Notes: generated from the sequence alone by a model not told the origin. 64,000 nt of DNA from Phascolomyces articulosus (GCA_025677815.1 JAIXMP010000052.1:124001-188000), one strand, 5' to 3'. Shown: positions 33,312 through 46,962, counted from the stretch's first letter. A program made the numbers and translations.

Positions 33312-35934
33312 ATGATGTGCTGTAACCGTTGTGGTGATATTTTATCGTCAGATAAATGTAGAAAATGTGGTGGTAGACCAGTGGGTGAGTGTCATCATTC
33401 AAGTACATTTTATGATCTATCGTCGTTTATTTTATATATACTTATAAATATATAAATTTAATGTCTGCATAGCTTCCATTATTGCAAGTAGTGGTTTGAA
33501 TTCGCCTACTATTAGAAAAGAAGCTAGTATCAAGATTGCTGACAAATGGCAAAGCCAGTAAATACCATTTTTCTGTCTTTTTCCACCGAATACAATTATG
33601 ATTGTTTGTTGTTTTCTAAGGAAATTTAACATCTATATATAATCTATCTATAGATATGCCAATGGTATTCTTGGAAGTCAACATACAGTGTTTGATGCCA
33701 AGGAACATCAACCACCCGTGATTGTTCAAAGCACGACTAGCACTCCTTTACGATCAACAACAAAACGCCATAGTATTCCTGAAGGTTTTTTGAATGGAAG
33801 CACTACAAGAAAACAACAAAACCCACTATCATTGTCACTTCAAAACACTTGTACAAATTGTGACAAACGACTTGTCTATGATGCCCCTTCATTTATTGAA
33901 TCCGGTTCACACTATTGCAAGGAATGTCATATTTCATTGTTCAGTAAAGGACCATGGTATGTTATAGTAAATGATATCGTTGATGTTTTACAAAAGCTGT
34001 TTTTTAGAACCATAAACGAAAAACCAATCTAACCTTTTAATTTCGCTTGTTATTTTTTATAGTTCAAAATGTAAAAACCCCGTTTTCCATCAGCGTGATG
34101 CATTTATTGAACATGATACACAAGTGTGGCACAAAGATTGTTTCCGTTGCCACAATTGCTTTGTAACTCTCGGTCATGCTCCGATGGTCGATCTTAATGG
34201 AAGGCCCTGTTGTGAACGTTGTTTAATAGCTCAATCAGGCGAAGCTAAACAAGCTAAATTATCTTATCCCTCACCCGCAACCTCTTTAAGTGATGGAGGT
34301 GATTCTACACCTGCTTCCACACCTGGTTTACGTGATACTATCAGTTCAGCTGGATCATCATATTGGTTACCTCGTACTCCGCCACCTACCAACTCACGCC
34401 CACGCATTGATTCAGTCTTGTTTAACCATTATCAAAAAACGTTACAAAATGACCAACAACAACAACCCCCAATTGCACCACCTCTCACACCTTCATCATT
34501 GTCACCTGCAGGTTCCATTCGTTCATCCGCATCAGGAAGCCCTGTTTCCATTTCTTCCATTAGTCCTTCCCCATCGCCACTAAGTCATGGAAGTAGTGCA
34601 AGTAGCAGTAGTAGTACAAGATCCGATTTATCTTCGTCACCTCCACCCCCTTCCGTAGCAGAAGCAGCAACAGCAGCTCAGCGTCGATTATCTCAACATC
34701 AGCAACAAAAACCACAACCACAACAACGAAAATTACTTAATAAAAGATCATCCATACCAACATCATCTCCCTCATTATCATCTCGACCAAAAGAAACAAA
34801 CACGACTAAAAAGCCTTCTTCAGATTTAGCAAAGAAAGCATGTACTGGGTGTAATAAAGTGATTCAAGGTTCAAAAGTCAAGTTACAATCTTACAATGGT
34901 GATATTTATTTCCATCACGATTGTTTAATATGTTCTGGTTGTCAATGTCGTTTTCCAGATTCCCGATGTGTTCTTAAAAACAATAAAGTGTACCATCCAA
35001 AGGTAAGAAGAAAAACATAGCAGAAATATATAAAATCAAGTTGATTTATTGATCATCTTTTTTATATAGTGCCAACCATTATCTTCAAGTGAATTCATGG
35101 ATGAACAACGACACCAATACCAATGTTATAATTGTAAAAAATCTATCAAAGAAAGATCATATACAGTTGGATCAAGATCATACCATCCTGAGGTAAAATC
35201 CACGTTTTTTTTTCTTTTGGGGGATGTAAAATAGTTAAACTGATAAACTAAACTAACATTTGTTATTTATAAACCAGTGTTTCCAATGTTATCAATGCCA
35301 TACTGTATTACCCAAAGAATTCTATGAAGCATTCAATGAACCTCACTGTGAATCATGTATTCATAATACCGATCCAGATCACTATAACAACAATTATAAT
35401 TCTACTCATCGACGGTCATCCATGCAGACACCACCTAAACCAAAAACACAAGCTCAATCTCCACCTCCCCCCGCGCCGACACGAATGCTACACAGGAATC
35501 GACCTTCAAGTAGTACCAGCACACCTCTTTTGTCAAGCCAGCGATCGCTCGATCACCCATCCAGTGTACTGATGCATCGAACTCGGGCCTTGCCTAAACT
35601 CGGAGGAGCCAAGACGTGTCCGCGCTGTCACACGAGTATTGGTGTCATGGAGGAAGCACAAGGACCTAAAGCAACGAAATGGCATAAAAGATGTTTACGT
35701 TGTGCTGGATGTTCCAAACAAATGGATTCGATGGCAAGAATGTCAGAAGATGCCGATGGAAAATGGCTCGTGCACTGCAGAGGATGCATGGTAAGATTAT
35801 CCATCTTATCTTTTTCTTTTTTTTTTCATACCTTACCCTATCCTATTCCTAGTATTTGATTATTAACCTATCTATTTCTTTTTATTATTATTATTTAGGA
35901 TAAAACTGGATCAAAGAACAACTTTGTTCGATAG
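33312..35934 (+). CDS. Multi-LIM-domain protein
   Basis: Seven exons: 33312-33384, 33473-33557, 33654-33956, 34063-35002, 35070-35192, 35278-35790 and 35899-35934. The protein opens MMCCNRCGDILSSDKCRKCG, a small four-Cys segment, then a Ser/Thr-rich linker. Five LIM-type double zinc fingers follow: CTNCDKRLVYDAPSF with HYCKECH; CSKCKNPVFHQRDAF with WHKDCFRCHNCF; a long Ser/Pro/Gln-rich linker; CTGCNKVIQGS with FHHDCLICSGC; CYNCKKSIKERSY with YHPECFQCYQCH and PHCESC; and CPRCHTSIGVMEE with WHKRCLRCAGCSK. Introns split LIM units at the central Cys, which supports the model. LIM proteins of this kind act as scaffolds at the cortex, actin cytoskeleton or Rho signalling sites. About 690 residues; no GAP or kinase domain is seen. 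Confidence 0.9.
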
Positions 35935-36495
35935 TTAAATTAATTAATAGAGATAAAATAATCATATCATCATAATAAAATTTAAGGCTTATTTTTCAAT
36001 ATTGAATAATCCAAACCCAGCATCTAACAACATATGAATGAGGGGTTGTGTATATATATGTGTGTGTATGTAGTTGCTTGCTGCGAAATTGACTGGTTTC
36101 AATAACAGCAAACAGGGCTCGTCTCTCTTTTTTTTTTCTTTCACTTTTTGTTGTACGCACATTACGGAAGTCGTCCTGAAACTTTCTCATTAGTCCTTCT
36201 GTCCCGCTTTTCCCTTTTCCCCATCCCAACACTTAATTACCGTTAACACCTTCTTTTTTTTTCTTTTTCTTCTTTCTTCTTTATTTTATATTACACAGTT
36301 TTTTAATTTCATTCTGTCGTTTTATTTTTCTTATTTTGAAAAAAAAAGTCATTCTCATCCCGTTCTAACCCTCTTTTTTTTGAAACTTTAATTGTAAGTT
36401 TTTTTTTTAATATATATATTTATAATTTAATGAAGAAGTCTTTTAAAAGAGTAAACAGGTACTAAAAGATTAAAATAGTTTTTTCATTAAAAACC
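35935..36495. other. Intergenic region, promoter of KH gene
   Basis: About 560 bp with long pyrimidine tracts (36250-36290), poly-T runs and a TATATATATTTATAATTTAA stretch at about 36410-36430, 65-85 bp before the start codon of the KH protein. A GT-repeat-like GTATATATATGTGTGTGTATG lies near 36050. No gene is recognised. Confidence 0.45.
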
Positions 36496-37875
36496 ATGTC
36501 TCAACTTTCGAACTCTACCAACACGAGCAACTCTCACAGCGAATCAGTTCCTGGACAAACAACTGAAGCATCGTCTCGTAACTTTAGCAACGCGTCCGAT
36601 GAACAAGCTGTAACTGGTGAAGAAGAAGTCGATGGTCAACTTACATTGCGCGCATTGGTCTCCACGAAGGAAGCTGGTGTCATTATTGGCAAAGGTAAAT
36701 AAATAAATAAGCATGGTAATTTTAGAGAAAGAAGGGTGGATTGGTCAAGGTAAAATAAAAATGAGTGTTTTAGTGATATGAGTTATTCATGATGATGATG
36801 ATGATGGTTATTAGGTGGCAAAAATGTCGCTGAACTCAGGGACGCCACGGGTGTCAAGGCAGGTGTATCCAAGGTTGTTCAAGGAGTTCATGACCGAGTA
36901 TTGACTGTCACTGGGACTTTGGAAGGTGTAGCCAAGGCCTACTCCTTTATTGCACAAACATTGCTCGACAATCCAGTTGGTAACACGACCCCACCTACAT
37001 CACCAGGAGCAGGAGCAACCGGAGGTGCAGCAACAGGACGTGAGGACAGTGTCACCTTGCGATTATTGATTTCGCACAATTTGATGGGTACAGTCATTGG
37101 TCGTCAAGGTGCAAAGATCAAGCATATTCAAGATACATCCGGTGTACGTATGACTGCATCCAAATCTCTTTTACCACAAAGTACAGAACGTGTGGTAGAA
37201 GTCCGTGGTACTGTTAGTGCTTTACAATTAGCCGTTCAAGAGATTGGTCATTGTTTGATTGAGGATAAGGAACGCGCTTATGGTACCATCCTTTACAATC
37301 CTTCCAAGGTGAATGCCACTACTTCCAATCAATCCTCTTCATCTACCACCACACCCTCTTCTGGCCCTAATCAACACCGTCGTAACTCATCCATCACTCG
37401 TACTGGTAACGGTTCTGATTTTGCCTCTTCGGATGCTTCCAATAATCAAGGACGTCGTGTATCTCAATCATTTTTAAACAACCCCAACGTTCGTACTCAA
37501 AATATTTCGATTCCAAGCGACATGGTGGGATGTATCATTGGTAAGTTTGTATAAATCAAATGAACAAAGGGAAGAGGGGGGTAATGAAAGAATGAGGGTC
37601 GTTGTTGGCAATATGTGTAAACTGACACACATATGGGTTATTTAGGCAAGGGCGGGGCTAAGATTTCGGAAATCCGCCGGTTGTCTGGTTCTCGGATCTC
37701 CATTGCAAAGATGCCACATGATGAAAGTGGCGAAAGAATGTTTACAATTCAAGGAACACCTGAATCCAACGAGCGTGCCTTGTATTTATTGTATGGACAG
37801 TTGGAAAATGAGAAAGAAAGAAGATTGAGAGGCGTCATTAATCAGGACGACGATCTTTTGGCTGAAGAAGAATAA
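36496..37875 (+). CDS. Triple-KH-domain RNA-binding protein (Rnc1/Pbp2/PCBP-like)
   Basis: Three exons: 36496-36694, 36815-37540 and 37646-37875. A Ser/Asn-rich N-terminus leads to KH1 (LRALVSTKEAGVIIGKGGKN), KH2 (LRLLISHNLMGTVIGRQGAK) and KH3 (ISIPSDMVGCIIGKGGAKIS). Each has the GxxG RNA-contact loop intact (GKGG, GRQG, GKGG). A Ser/Asn/Gln-rich linker separates KH2 and KH3, and the tail is acidic (DDDLLAEEE). Both introns fall inside a GxxG loop, each after the first base of a Gly codon. Relatives bind C- or pyrimidine-rich RNA and control stability, localisation or translation. About 385 residues, typical for fungal members. Confidence 0.93.
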
Positions 37876-38686
37876 ATATGGTATTTTTTTTTCTTCTTTT
37901 TGAAATCTTCTTCACCAAATTCTCTCTCTCTTCTACTTCTTCACTTAATTTCTCTTCTTATTTCTTCTTCTATATTTACCGTTTTCTTTATCATATATAC
38001 ATTTCTTTCTTTTCTCTTATATATATAACTATAAACAAAGTTTTTCTCTATCATCTCTCTCTTTTCCCGTTCCTATTTCCAGGTTTTTTTTTAACAAAAA
38101 AGTCCTTGCAAAAATGATATTATATATTCCATTTGCCACCCAAATCAAATAAAAAAAATGAACGAGCTCTGTGTGTATTTGATATTTCTTTTTCGTGATC
38201 CAATAATTCATCTATATATATATATTACTATATGAACTGATTCATATATCTAAAAGGGATTAATCATTTATAATAGTTCATAGGATAATCGACGTTTTTC
38301 ATTTCTTACAGCTTTTCTGTTTAGTTAGATAGAATCTTTCAAGCTCGCAATAATATATATATATATAAGCATCTCTTCATCATAGGAACGGCACAATTTC
38401 AAAATTACGAACCTTCCAGCAAAAGATACTGGGTTGCTTACTGCTACTCTTGGATATAGTATATAACTTTACAATCCTCTTGCTATAATAATAGCCCGCA
38501 CCATATGCAGAAGCCTGCCACTTTAATATTATGATCCTTAATTCCATCATCACCATCGGTAATACAATTTACCTTTCGATTGTTTTTGCATGAATATTTT
38601 TTCTCCAAGTTTCTTTTCTCTCTCTTTCATACTTTTTTATGCTTTCATCCATCATCTGGTGTATATAATCACAAAAAGAAAGAAAA
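37876..38686. other. Intergenic region
   Basis: The first 200 bp are an almost pure pyrimidine 3' flank (TTC-rich) of the KH gene, which opens a low-complexity frame that I reject as coding. The rest holds AT-rich sequence with TA microsatellites (38350-38365) and the promoter of the polymerase gene. Confidence 0.45.
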
Positions 38687-41600
38687 ATGACAAAAGGTCC
38701 TCTATCCGGTCTCAAGGTTACATTTATACCACAAAAAATCGAACCTTATAAAATGGATCAAATGAAACAAGATCTTGAAAAACTTGGTTTGTTTTTATTT
38801 TCCTTGGAAGTACTATCTTATCGAGTCATTATATTTATCTAAATATATATATATAGGTGCAAAATATTGTTCTAATCAAAACGATGCCGATATTATACTG
38901 ACTGCTTTGACTTCAGCTAATAGAATATGCCACTATCGAAAGAACCATATGGTAAATATTATTATTAAAATATTCGCCATACCATTGGATATTCGATAAT
39001 ATATATATATATATACATGTTAGCAACGAGAGTAGAATATTATTATGATCGACTATTGATAACTGTTTATACACTCATACTTTTAAAGATTCCGGTTGTT
39101 AGTGTTGATTGGCTCAAAGAATGGTAAGTGTTTATACAATTTATCATTCAAATACGTATAAAAGTGATAAAATTTAACATTGGGGTTTTTTTTCATTTTA
39201 TCAACAATAGCCATCACGAGCAAAAACTAGTACCACTGGGAAAATTCAAGATCAGTGTAAATAATGACACGAATAATAATAAGGATAAAAATAATGATGG
39301 CAGCGCCACCAGGAGTACAGATGAAAACATCCCAGAAACAGATGTTCGACAAGTTGATGCCTTTTTGAAACAACAAGAAAAAGCCAATGTAGCTAATGTT
39401 CTCCACAAAAAGTTTGATAATATACCAGCGGATTCAATGCCACCTGTTGAAAGATATGCCGAAGAATATGAAGAAGATGTGATCGGGGACAAGTAAGCAT
39501 TAATTATATCAATCGAGTTAATATGATATATTTTTTATAGTGGATAGCTTGATAACTCTTTTTTTTTTCTCAATGACGTAAAAATTGTGCTTCATTAGAA
39601 AAGATAGTTCTTTGAAAGATTCATTATCAGGTACTAAAAAAGATATAAATTAATGTACATATATAAATATTAAAACTAACTATATGGGTGTTTGAAGGAT
39701 CTACTTCCCGAAAGGTGCCAAAACCCATTTTCATCACAACACAACTTGCAGAAGGATTTCATAATTCAAGATATGCATGTTTGAGAAAAACACCACTTGA
39801 ACCATATCACAATCGCAGATTAGTCTTTTTGTTGCAGTTGTTGGAGAAAGGACGCAGCTTGATGGAAATGAGTGAAATGAGATCGTTGGCTTATCGTCGT
39901 GCTTGGGCAGCTATTAAGGTATAGCGTATAATCAATAATCAATACTAATTTTTATTTATTACCATTATTGTTGTTTTACTAAGCAAAAGTAGCATGTGTT
40001 ACAGGCTTATCCACGGATCATAACATCTTCTGTTGAAGCTCAACGAATTACAGGTATTGAAATTACATCTTTATAATGACAATATCTTACGAAAAGCATA
40101 TTTGTCAAACTCACATTTTGTGAACACGGAACTGTTTTCTATCCAATTTCAATTATCATAATAAAAAAAACATAGGAATTGGTAAAAAGATTGGAGGACT
40201 TATTGATACTTACATTACTACTGGTACTATCCCTGAAGCTGAAATACTGTTATCGGATGAAAAATTCAGAACATTGTCGCATTTTTGCAAAGTCTTTGGT
40301 ATACTTTTTCTTATTCATGTTCTTATATTTACCAAATATTTTCACTACGTAGTGCCGTATATACTTATCATGATCATTCTTGAATATTGGATACTATGAT
40401 GTATATATTATATTATCAGGTGTTGGTCCTTCCACTGCAAATATATGGTGGGATAAAGGATGTCGCTCACTTCAAGAGGTCCTTGATAATGCCAAACCAC
40501 CAGCTTCTATCAGATTAGGCATCGAACTTCTCCCTGATTTTAATCAACCGTAAGTTTGTCTGTCTTTTCTATTACTACCTATTTTAGAAGAAAATGTGCA
40601 ATGATATTGCTAATACTGCTTGTGTTATTTACTATACAGAATGGATCGTAGAGATTTGGATGAAATTATCGAGTTTATTATATTGGCAGCTACCTCTCTG
40701 GATGAAGAAGCTTTTGTAACGCCTGTTGGTGGTTACAGGTACACATACTTTCAATGATGAACCATGTTAGACAAAAAAATTTATTCATTCTTTCCTTATG
40801 CAAATATATACAATGCTCCTGTAATAACGTATTACCAATTTATTTTACATAAAAAATATGTAGACGTGGGAAAGAACAATGTGGTGACCTTGATATTATT
40901 GTTTCATGGACCAATCCAGAAAAACACAAAGAAGGTTCCTTTTTGCGGGATCTTGTTGAACATTTGGAAAAACAAGGTTAGTTCGAACAAACATTTATGC
41001 AATAATTTTTGGTAACGAGTTAGTAATAAAAAAATACAATGCTCACAAAGAAATAAAAAAATAACACATCATTATCATTGTTCTCTTTAGGCTATATCAA
41101 ACACCGTTTACTTGTGTCAGATAAACGAACCAATTACCATGGAAGACTTCAAACAACTGGAGGAGCAAATATGGAAAAATTGGATACGGTATACCTTGTA
41201 TATATATAATGGCCTTTTTTCATTGAAGGAGTAACAGTATATAAGGATGATACTAATTGAAATTATTTAATAATGATAAATTCTAGTGCTATTGTGCATT
41301 TATACAACCATCCAAACATATCCTTCGACAAGTGGATCTTGTTGTAGCAACGCCTGAGCAATATGGAGCAGCAGTATTAGCTTGGACAGGATCACGCCAT
41401 TTTGAACGTGATCTGAGAGATTATGCGAAAAAAGTAGGTTTCTATGTTGGTTTTTTTTTATTTTGATGTGTGCGTCTAGGTAGTACTATGGAGGATAATA
41501 TGTTGTGCTGTGTTACATTTTTTAGTATAATAATAATTGATCACAATTGAATGTCTTTTCTTTCTTGTCACATAATTAATTACCATAATAAATCTTTTTA

Positions 41601-41749
41601 CGTGATGCTAATAGGAAAAACGTCTGGCTGTGAAAGGTCATGCTATTTTCGAGGAAGACTCCGAGATACCATTGAAAATCAAATCAGAAGAACACGCATT
41701 TGAATTACTTGGTATATCCTATATCGAACCCAATATGCGAAACTGTTAG
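38687..41749 (+). CDS. Family X DNA polymerase with BRCT domain (Pol4/Pol mu/lambda-like)
   Basis: Many small exons from the ATG at 38687 to the TAG at 41747-41749. An N-terminal BRCT domain (PLSGLKVTFIPQKIEPYKMD to IPVVSVDWLKECH) is followed by an acidic linker, the 8-kDa region (NRRLVFLLQLLEKGRSLMEM and YRRAWAAIKAYPRIITS) and helix-hairpin-helix segments (ITGIGKKIGGLIDTYI; VFGVGPSTANIWWDKGCRSL). The palm holds the two metal-binding Asp in GGYRRGKEQCGDLDIIVS and the third in RQVDLVVATPEQYG. The nucleotide-pocket motif reads AVLAWTGSRHFERDLRDYAK. These enzymes fill gaps in non-homologous end joining and base excision repair in the nucleus. Ala-Trp before TGS resembles Pol mu and TdT (Gly-Trp) rather than Pol lambda (Tyr-Phe). 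About 600 residues, intact. Confidence 0.9.
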
Positions 41750-42797
41750 GTTTTTACTTGCTTGTCATTTTCCAAACTTCCTCCTGCATCTCTTACATAT
41801 TCTATATATATGGCTATCCTTTACGAAAATTTACTTTTAAAATATCTATACTATAACCAAACAAAAAAAGTATTCTTGATGTATACATGTATGCATAATA
41901 TACTTATTACAATCCTCCACCCTTATAAGTACAAGGAACTTTAGTAGTATATACGTATATAATAAAAAATATCGAAACTATTATTGCAAGGAAAATAGTT
42001 GTTGGTACGTTCCAGAATTGGGAGTTGAATTTGACCACTTACAATGAGAAATAAGAAAAAATGAGCCATCATTATTTTGAAAATATGCAGTGCACCCAAA
42101 TTCAACTTATTAACTGGACAACGCTTATGTTCCATTACAGAGTCAAAAAAAAAAGGCACAACAGCACACTCAAGCGAACAATACCCCGCAATGCAGCAAC
42201 TATTTTTTTTTTTTTTTTTTTTTTTACAAACTAGAACGGAGCGAATTCTAAAAATTTGGATGCAGGTTTGTGTTATGTCAAATGTCAAACCACTGGTTCC
42301 AAATTAATGTTCACTATACGTAAAATATTTCTCTATATCAGTTAATACAGTTTTGCTTGTACTGCCGCGCAGCATTATAGGACAATTATCCTGAACCAGT
42401 ACCAACGTGAGTGACGAATCATACAAAAAATTCAAGAACAAAAACAGGACAATGGGATCATCAACATACAAAACTCAATCCCTTCCCTCTCCTCCTCCAC
42501 CATATGCTGCATTTTAGGTTTATCTATCTCAATTTTAACTATTTAACTGCTATTTTTTTTTGATAAATATGTAATAAAAACATTATGTTTATCATTGAAA
42601 TATAAAAAAAAAGTTGTTGGGATATACAAAGTTATCAAATAATTTAATGTGAGAGAGAAAAGAAATTCAATAATATCCATGATATGTGTATTATTGGGTC
42701 TGTTATATAAATATACTATAACGAATGTATATTAAATGTTCATAATAAATCAAAGGTATACGTATTAAAAAAAAAAAGGAAGGCCAGTTTATTACAA
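41750..42797. other. Convergent intergenic region
   Basis: Lies between the 3' ends of the polymerase gene and the first P450. Contains a run of more than 20 T at about 42204-42225 and other homopolymers. No gene is recognised. Confidence 0.5.
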
Positions 42798-45116
42798 CTA
42801 CAGTAAGCTAGAACTACGTCTAACAAAACGATGTGTTGTGTCAATGGGGGGCATGGTTAAACCAGCATCTCCCCATGCATCCAAGTCACACATTTGAGGT
42901 TCGCCCTTTTCGTTCAAAGGAGCTTCAATGGTAGCATAGGCAAAGACACGGACAAGAACATTGAACATTTCGATTTCTGCAAGATGAATACCAGGACAAA
43001 TACGACGACCCCAACCAAAGTTGTAATGGTCACGAGTATCAATATTAGAGTTTGCAGCAGCAGACATGGTCTTGAGATTGTTAAGGAAACGAGTGGGAAT
43101 GAATTTCTCGGGTTCAGGATAGACTGTTTCATTCTTGTGAGTAGCGTACATGTTGCTAACAAGAATACTTCCCTTGGGAATGAAATAACCACGGCATTCA
43201 ACTGTTTTTAAAATGATTAAAGTTAGGATACTGCAAATGATAACTGAATAGAAAATGTATAAAACTTACGGTCTTCAGTTGATTCATGCATTAAACCAAA
43301 GTGAGTGGGAGGACGGTATCTCATAGCTATAGATTAACATGCCAAATGAAAAATTCTTTAGTATATATAATAACATGGATTCCAGCATATTTTTTCTATA
43401 TATTTATATATATATATATATATCATGATCCCATCCCATCCCATTGTTATTATAAGGTACTTTACCTTCCTTCTGAACGGAAATTAAATAAGGTAGTTCT
43501 TCTCTTTCACCAAATTTAGGGATACGTTTGTGCACAGAGATAAAAGCATCCAATTCACGGATAATTTCAGCCTGAACATCAGGGTGATGAGTCAAGATAG
43601 CAAATGTCCATGCGAGTGTACCAGAAGTTGTATCAGCGCCAGCGCCGATCAATTCATTGATAGTCACCATAATACCATCGTCATCAAGTAAATTGGTTTC
43701 ATCCTTAAGAGTATAAAGATTCTTTACCAAACTATCCCCTTCACGTTCCAAAGCTTCCTTGATCAAACGACGGAAACAAGGATTACGTCTATCCCGAATA
43801 AATGCCTTTTGTTTTGCTTCCTTGCCAAGAATCACATCCAAAACAGAAAGAATAGGTAAGAACCAAGCGGTATCTTCAGCAACACCACACATTTTCATGT
43901 TACGGTCCACAATGCTGACCACTTCTGTAAACATCGGATCATTGACACTGGTAGCACGTTTACCCAAACAAGTAACGAACAAAAAGTTCATGGTAGCAAA
44001 TTGAAGAGGTTTGACTACATCAATGCTTCCCTTTTCTTCAGTCACCTTGAGTAAATGATCAACGATAAAATCAGCTTCTCGTTCAAGAATAGGAGCAAAC
44101 TTTTGAATATTCTTGGGTGCCAACACATCCAAAGCTATTATTATTATTATTATTATTATTAATTTACACAAAGATTAGCATTTTTTTTATGAGCGAGGTC
44201 ACGCTTATATTTATAATAATAAAATTACCGCGTGAAACATGGAGTCCAATTACAAATGAAAATATTAATACCTGCAGTCCGTGTTTTTTTCCATCGTTTG
44301 TCCGCATTTGGGAAAGCAATACCTCTAAAATAATTTTGTCATGTCACACAAGCATGAGCCCACCCTCGTTTTGATTGAATTATGTTACACTTCTTCTTGT
44401 TTACCTTTGATTAATAGCATGATGCTTGCCAGCGTAATTTTGGAAAGGTCTACCAGATGTTACGGCACCATTACTACTAAAGACTATTATAATAATAATA
44501 TCAGAACATTAAATTCTTGTAATTTATATCAATGGAGAAACTTACTTTCGTGAGCAAGGAAAGGATCAGAGATAACAATCCATGGTTTTTGTCCCATATG
44601 AATACGAATAATAGGACCTGTTAAAAAAATAATTTGTGTTATCGATAACGTTTCACATATATAAAATGCCAATGAAGTATTTATGCTTACCTAGTTCTTT
44701 TTGCCATTCAGTAATTTTAATGGCAGGAAGTTCAGCAAGCATAGGAAGATGGCCTGTTTATAAAAAAAAAATCAGTGGATTTGTTGTCAATAGAAGATAA
44801 AAAAAAGTCGGTGTTTTTGATAACGTGTTCAAATATGCAGCTGCACATATGAATCCAAAACGAAACCCATGTTTTGAGAAGTTTTTGTTCGGTTTGTTGT
44901 CGTTGCAGTTGTTTGTTTGATGAAAAAAAAATATTTACCAAGATAAGGTACAGCGCCTTTGGGAACAGGAATTTCTTTATAACCAGCGTCGATGGCCTTT
45001 TTTTGTTGATGAGAACGATAAGCTGTATAGATACCATAAGTGACCAAACCAACAGCTGCCGTAATGGGAGCTGCAGATATAAGGTCGTTTACTTTCTTGT
45101 TGTTCGTGAAAGTCAT
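42798..45116 (-). CDS. Cytochrome P450, first of three tandem copies (CYP509-like)
   Basis: Haem-thiolate monooxygenase of about 520 residues, ER-anchored. The start is the ATG at 45116 (MTFTNNKKV); an upstream in-frame ATG at 45239 exists but adds a non-conserved extension. A membrane anchor (AAPITAAVGLVTYGIYTAY) precedes the Pro-rich hinge (PVPKGAVPYLG). Small exons give PIIRIHMGQKPWIVISDPFL and IFSSNGAVTSGRP. The main exon carries ALDVLAPKNIQKFAP and the oxygen-binding helix I motif GAGADTTSG. A K-helix ExxR follows in QKEAMRYRPPTHFGL. The PERF-like region is YPEPEKFIPTRF, and the last exon has the haem loop FGWGRRICPGIHLAE with its Cys ligand; stop at 42798-42800. Introns are short and at the same places as in the two paralogues upstream. 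Substrate unknown. Confidence 0.92.
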
Positions 45117-46962
45117 GAAAATGAGTGGAGAAATTATAAGAAAGAGAAGAAAAGGTTCGTTTTCTCGTAAATGCCTTTTCAACGGGGTACTTTTAGTTTC
45201 GGTACACGAATCTGGAGTAACGTTCCTCTTGGTCAACACTACACAACAAGTTTGCTCCGACAGGATGAGTATGTTGGCATATTTTAAAAGTATTGTAGTA
45301 GAAAAGAGAATATAGACTGGCAGTCATGCGATAATATATCAACAACAATCATACTTGAATTCTTTTTTTATATATATAGCAAACAAGATATCTTGATACC
45401 TGGACAGAAAAGGAAAGGTTATAATAATTACTATATAATATAAAAGAAAATTCTTAAATGAGATGGGAAAAAGAATGAGAGGGGTGTATTGGGAGAAGAG
45501 AGAAAAAGAGGCGTTTTGAATGAAGAGGAGAAAGAAAGAAAGAAAGAAAGAAATAGAAACAACAGCAAATATCTTTTTCATATTTTGAAAAGCTTCTTGA
45601 GGTCGTTATGATAAGTTTATTATGTCATACATTCATTTCACATAGCCACATACATTTACTACTAATTGATGATTTATATATTCTTATGAGATCCATCATA
45701 TGTTATCGTTTAAAAGTAAACTGATCCATTCGCTCGTTTGCTTGGTAGGAGAAGAAATCAACATAAGGTACAAATGCGTGGGGTTATAATCTGCGTTTGA
45801 ATTACCTGAAAACGATGCGGTTCGTGTGAGTATCTTCATACACGTACCTTTTTGATTTGATTAAAAAAAATAACTTTTTCATCGTTTTCAAAAGATGAAC
45901 AGTTGCCTTTTTTTCCTTCTTGATACTAACTGCGTTATATTTTTAGGAGATAATTGAACAAAGCCGAGTAATTAAGGAGGGTGACAGGGCTTAAACCTTA
46001 GCTCTCTCTCTCATTATCTCTAGATCTCTATTTCCAGTATGAAAGGAGATACTCTTCTTTTTTACCGACTAATATATAAAAAAACGTTCAGTGTTGTGCT
46101 TTATAAAAGACGTTATTCTTTCTTCGAGGAGGTAGGTTTTAGCCATCCTTTTTTTTTTTCTTCTTATTGGCGGACTTTTTTTTGGCGTTAGTGAATATTC
46201 ACATATTACTGTTATTATAAACTCGAGTAAACAAAAGCACGAGGCATAACTAATAAAGTGAAAAAATGGATCTTCAATTTAGATCTCCTAAAATCGTGTG
46301 TGGCTGACTTGAATGTCAAGTGTCAGTTGACGCCGCCTTCTCATCCATTTTTTTTATAATAATAACCGTACTAACCATATAATCATTTGAAAGAGATGTA
46401 CAGTACAACGTTGCATTAAATATCACTATTGCCGGTAGGGATAAGATTAGAAAAGAAAATGTGGGTTGCTTATTTTTTTTTTGTGATGTATGTCAAATTA
46501 ATTGCTATCATTATTGCTTTTATTATTAAACAAACTAGATCATACTATTAACTATCGATTGCGTTCAGCGAAAGAAAAACTAGTTATTCTAATTTTGCTA
46601 TGACGTAAAAGAAGTAAAATCGTTTGTTTAATACGATCAATAAAAAAAAGTCAGGAACGTCGTCGTCGACAGTAATCAAATCTTTATAAATTATTAAATC
46701 AAAAGAGTATTCTTCTTTAAGAAATTAAAAGGAGAATCATCATGTATATAGTATTTTACGTGGCTTTGCCATATACTAAGTTTTCCCAATAATTTAATTT
46801 ATCATCATCTTTATCAACAACATTCATTTAGATGCATGATAGACACAGTCATAGTTATCAGTATATAGAAATGATTTATAATAATACACTCCCTCGTTTT
46901 TAGGATTTTCTCCCGCTCATTTTGATGAATTGTACAACCATGAACCAAAAACAAGCTTTTTA
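45117..46962. other. Intergenic region between P450 copies 1 and 2
   Basis: Upstream region of the first P450 and 3' flank of the second. Holds a GAAA microsatellite near 45534-45552, CT-rich runs and a purine/pyrimidine-biased stretch at 45995-46035. No gene is recognised. Confidence 0.45.

Noticed and set aside
37876..38117. 80-codon frame after the KH gene
   Set aside because: It is composed almost entirely of Phe, Ser, Leu and Tyr from a pyrimidine-rich 3' flank; no conserved feature.
45117..45239. Upstream in-frame ATG extending the first P450
   Set aside because: The extension is charged and precedes the membrane anchor; copies 1 and 3 align better when translation begins at 45116.
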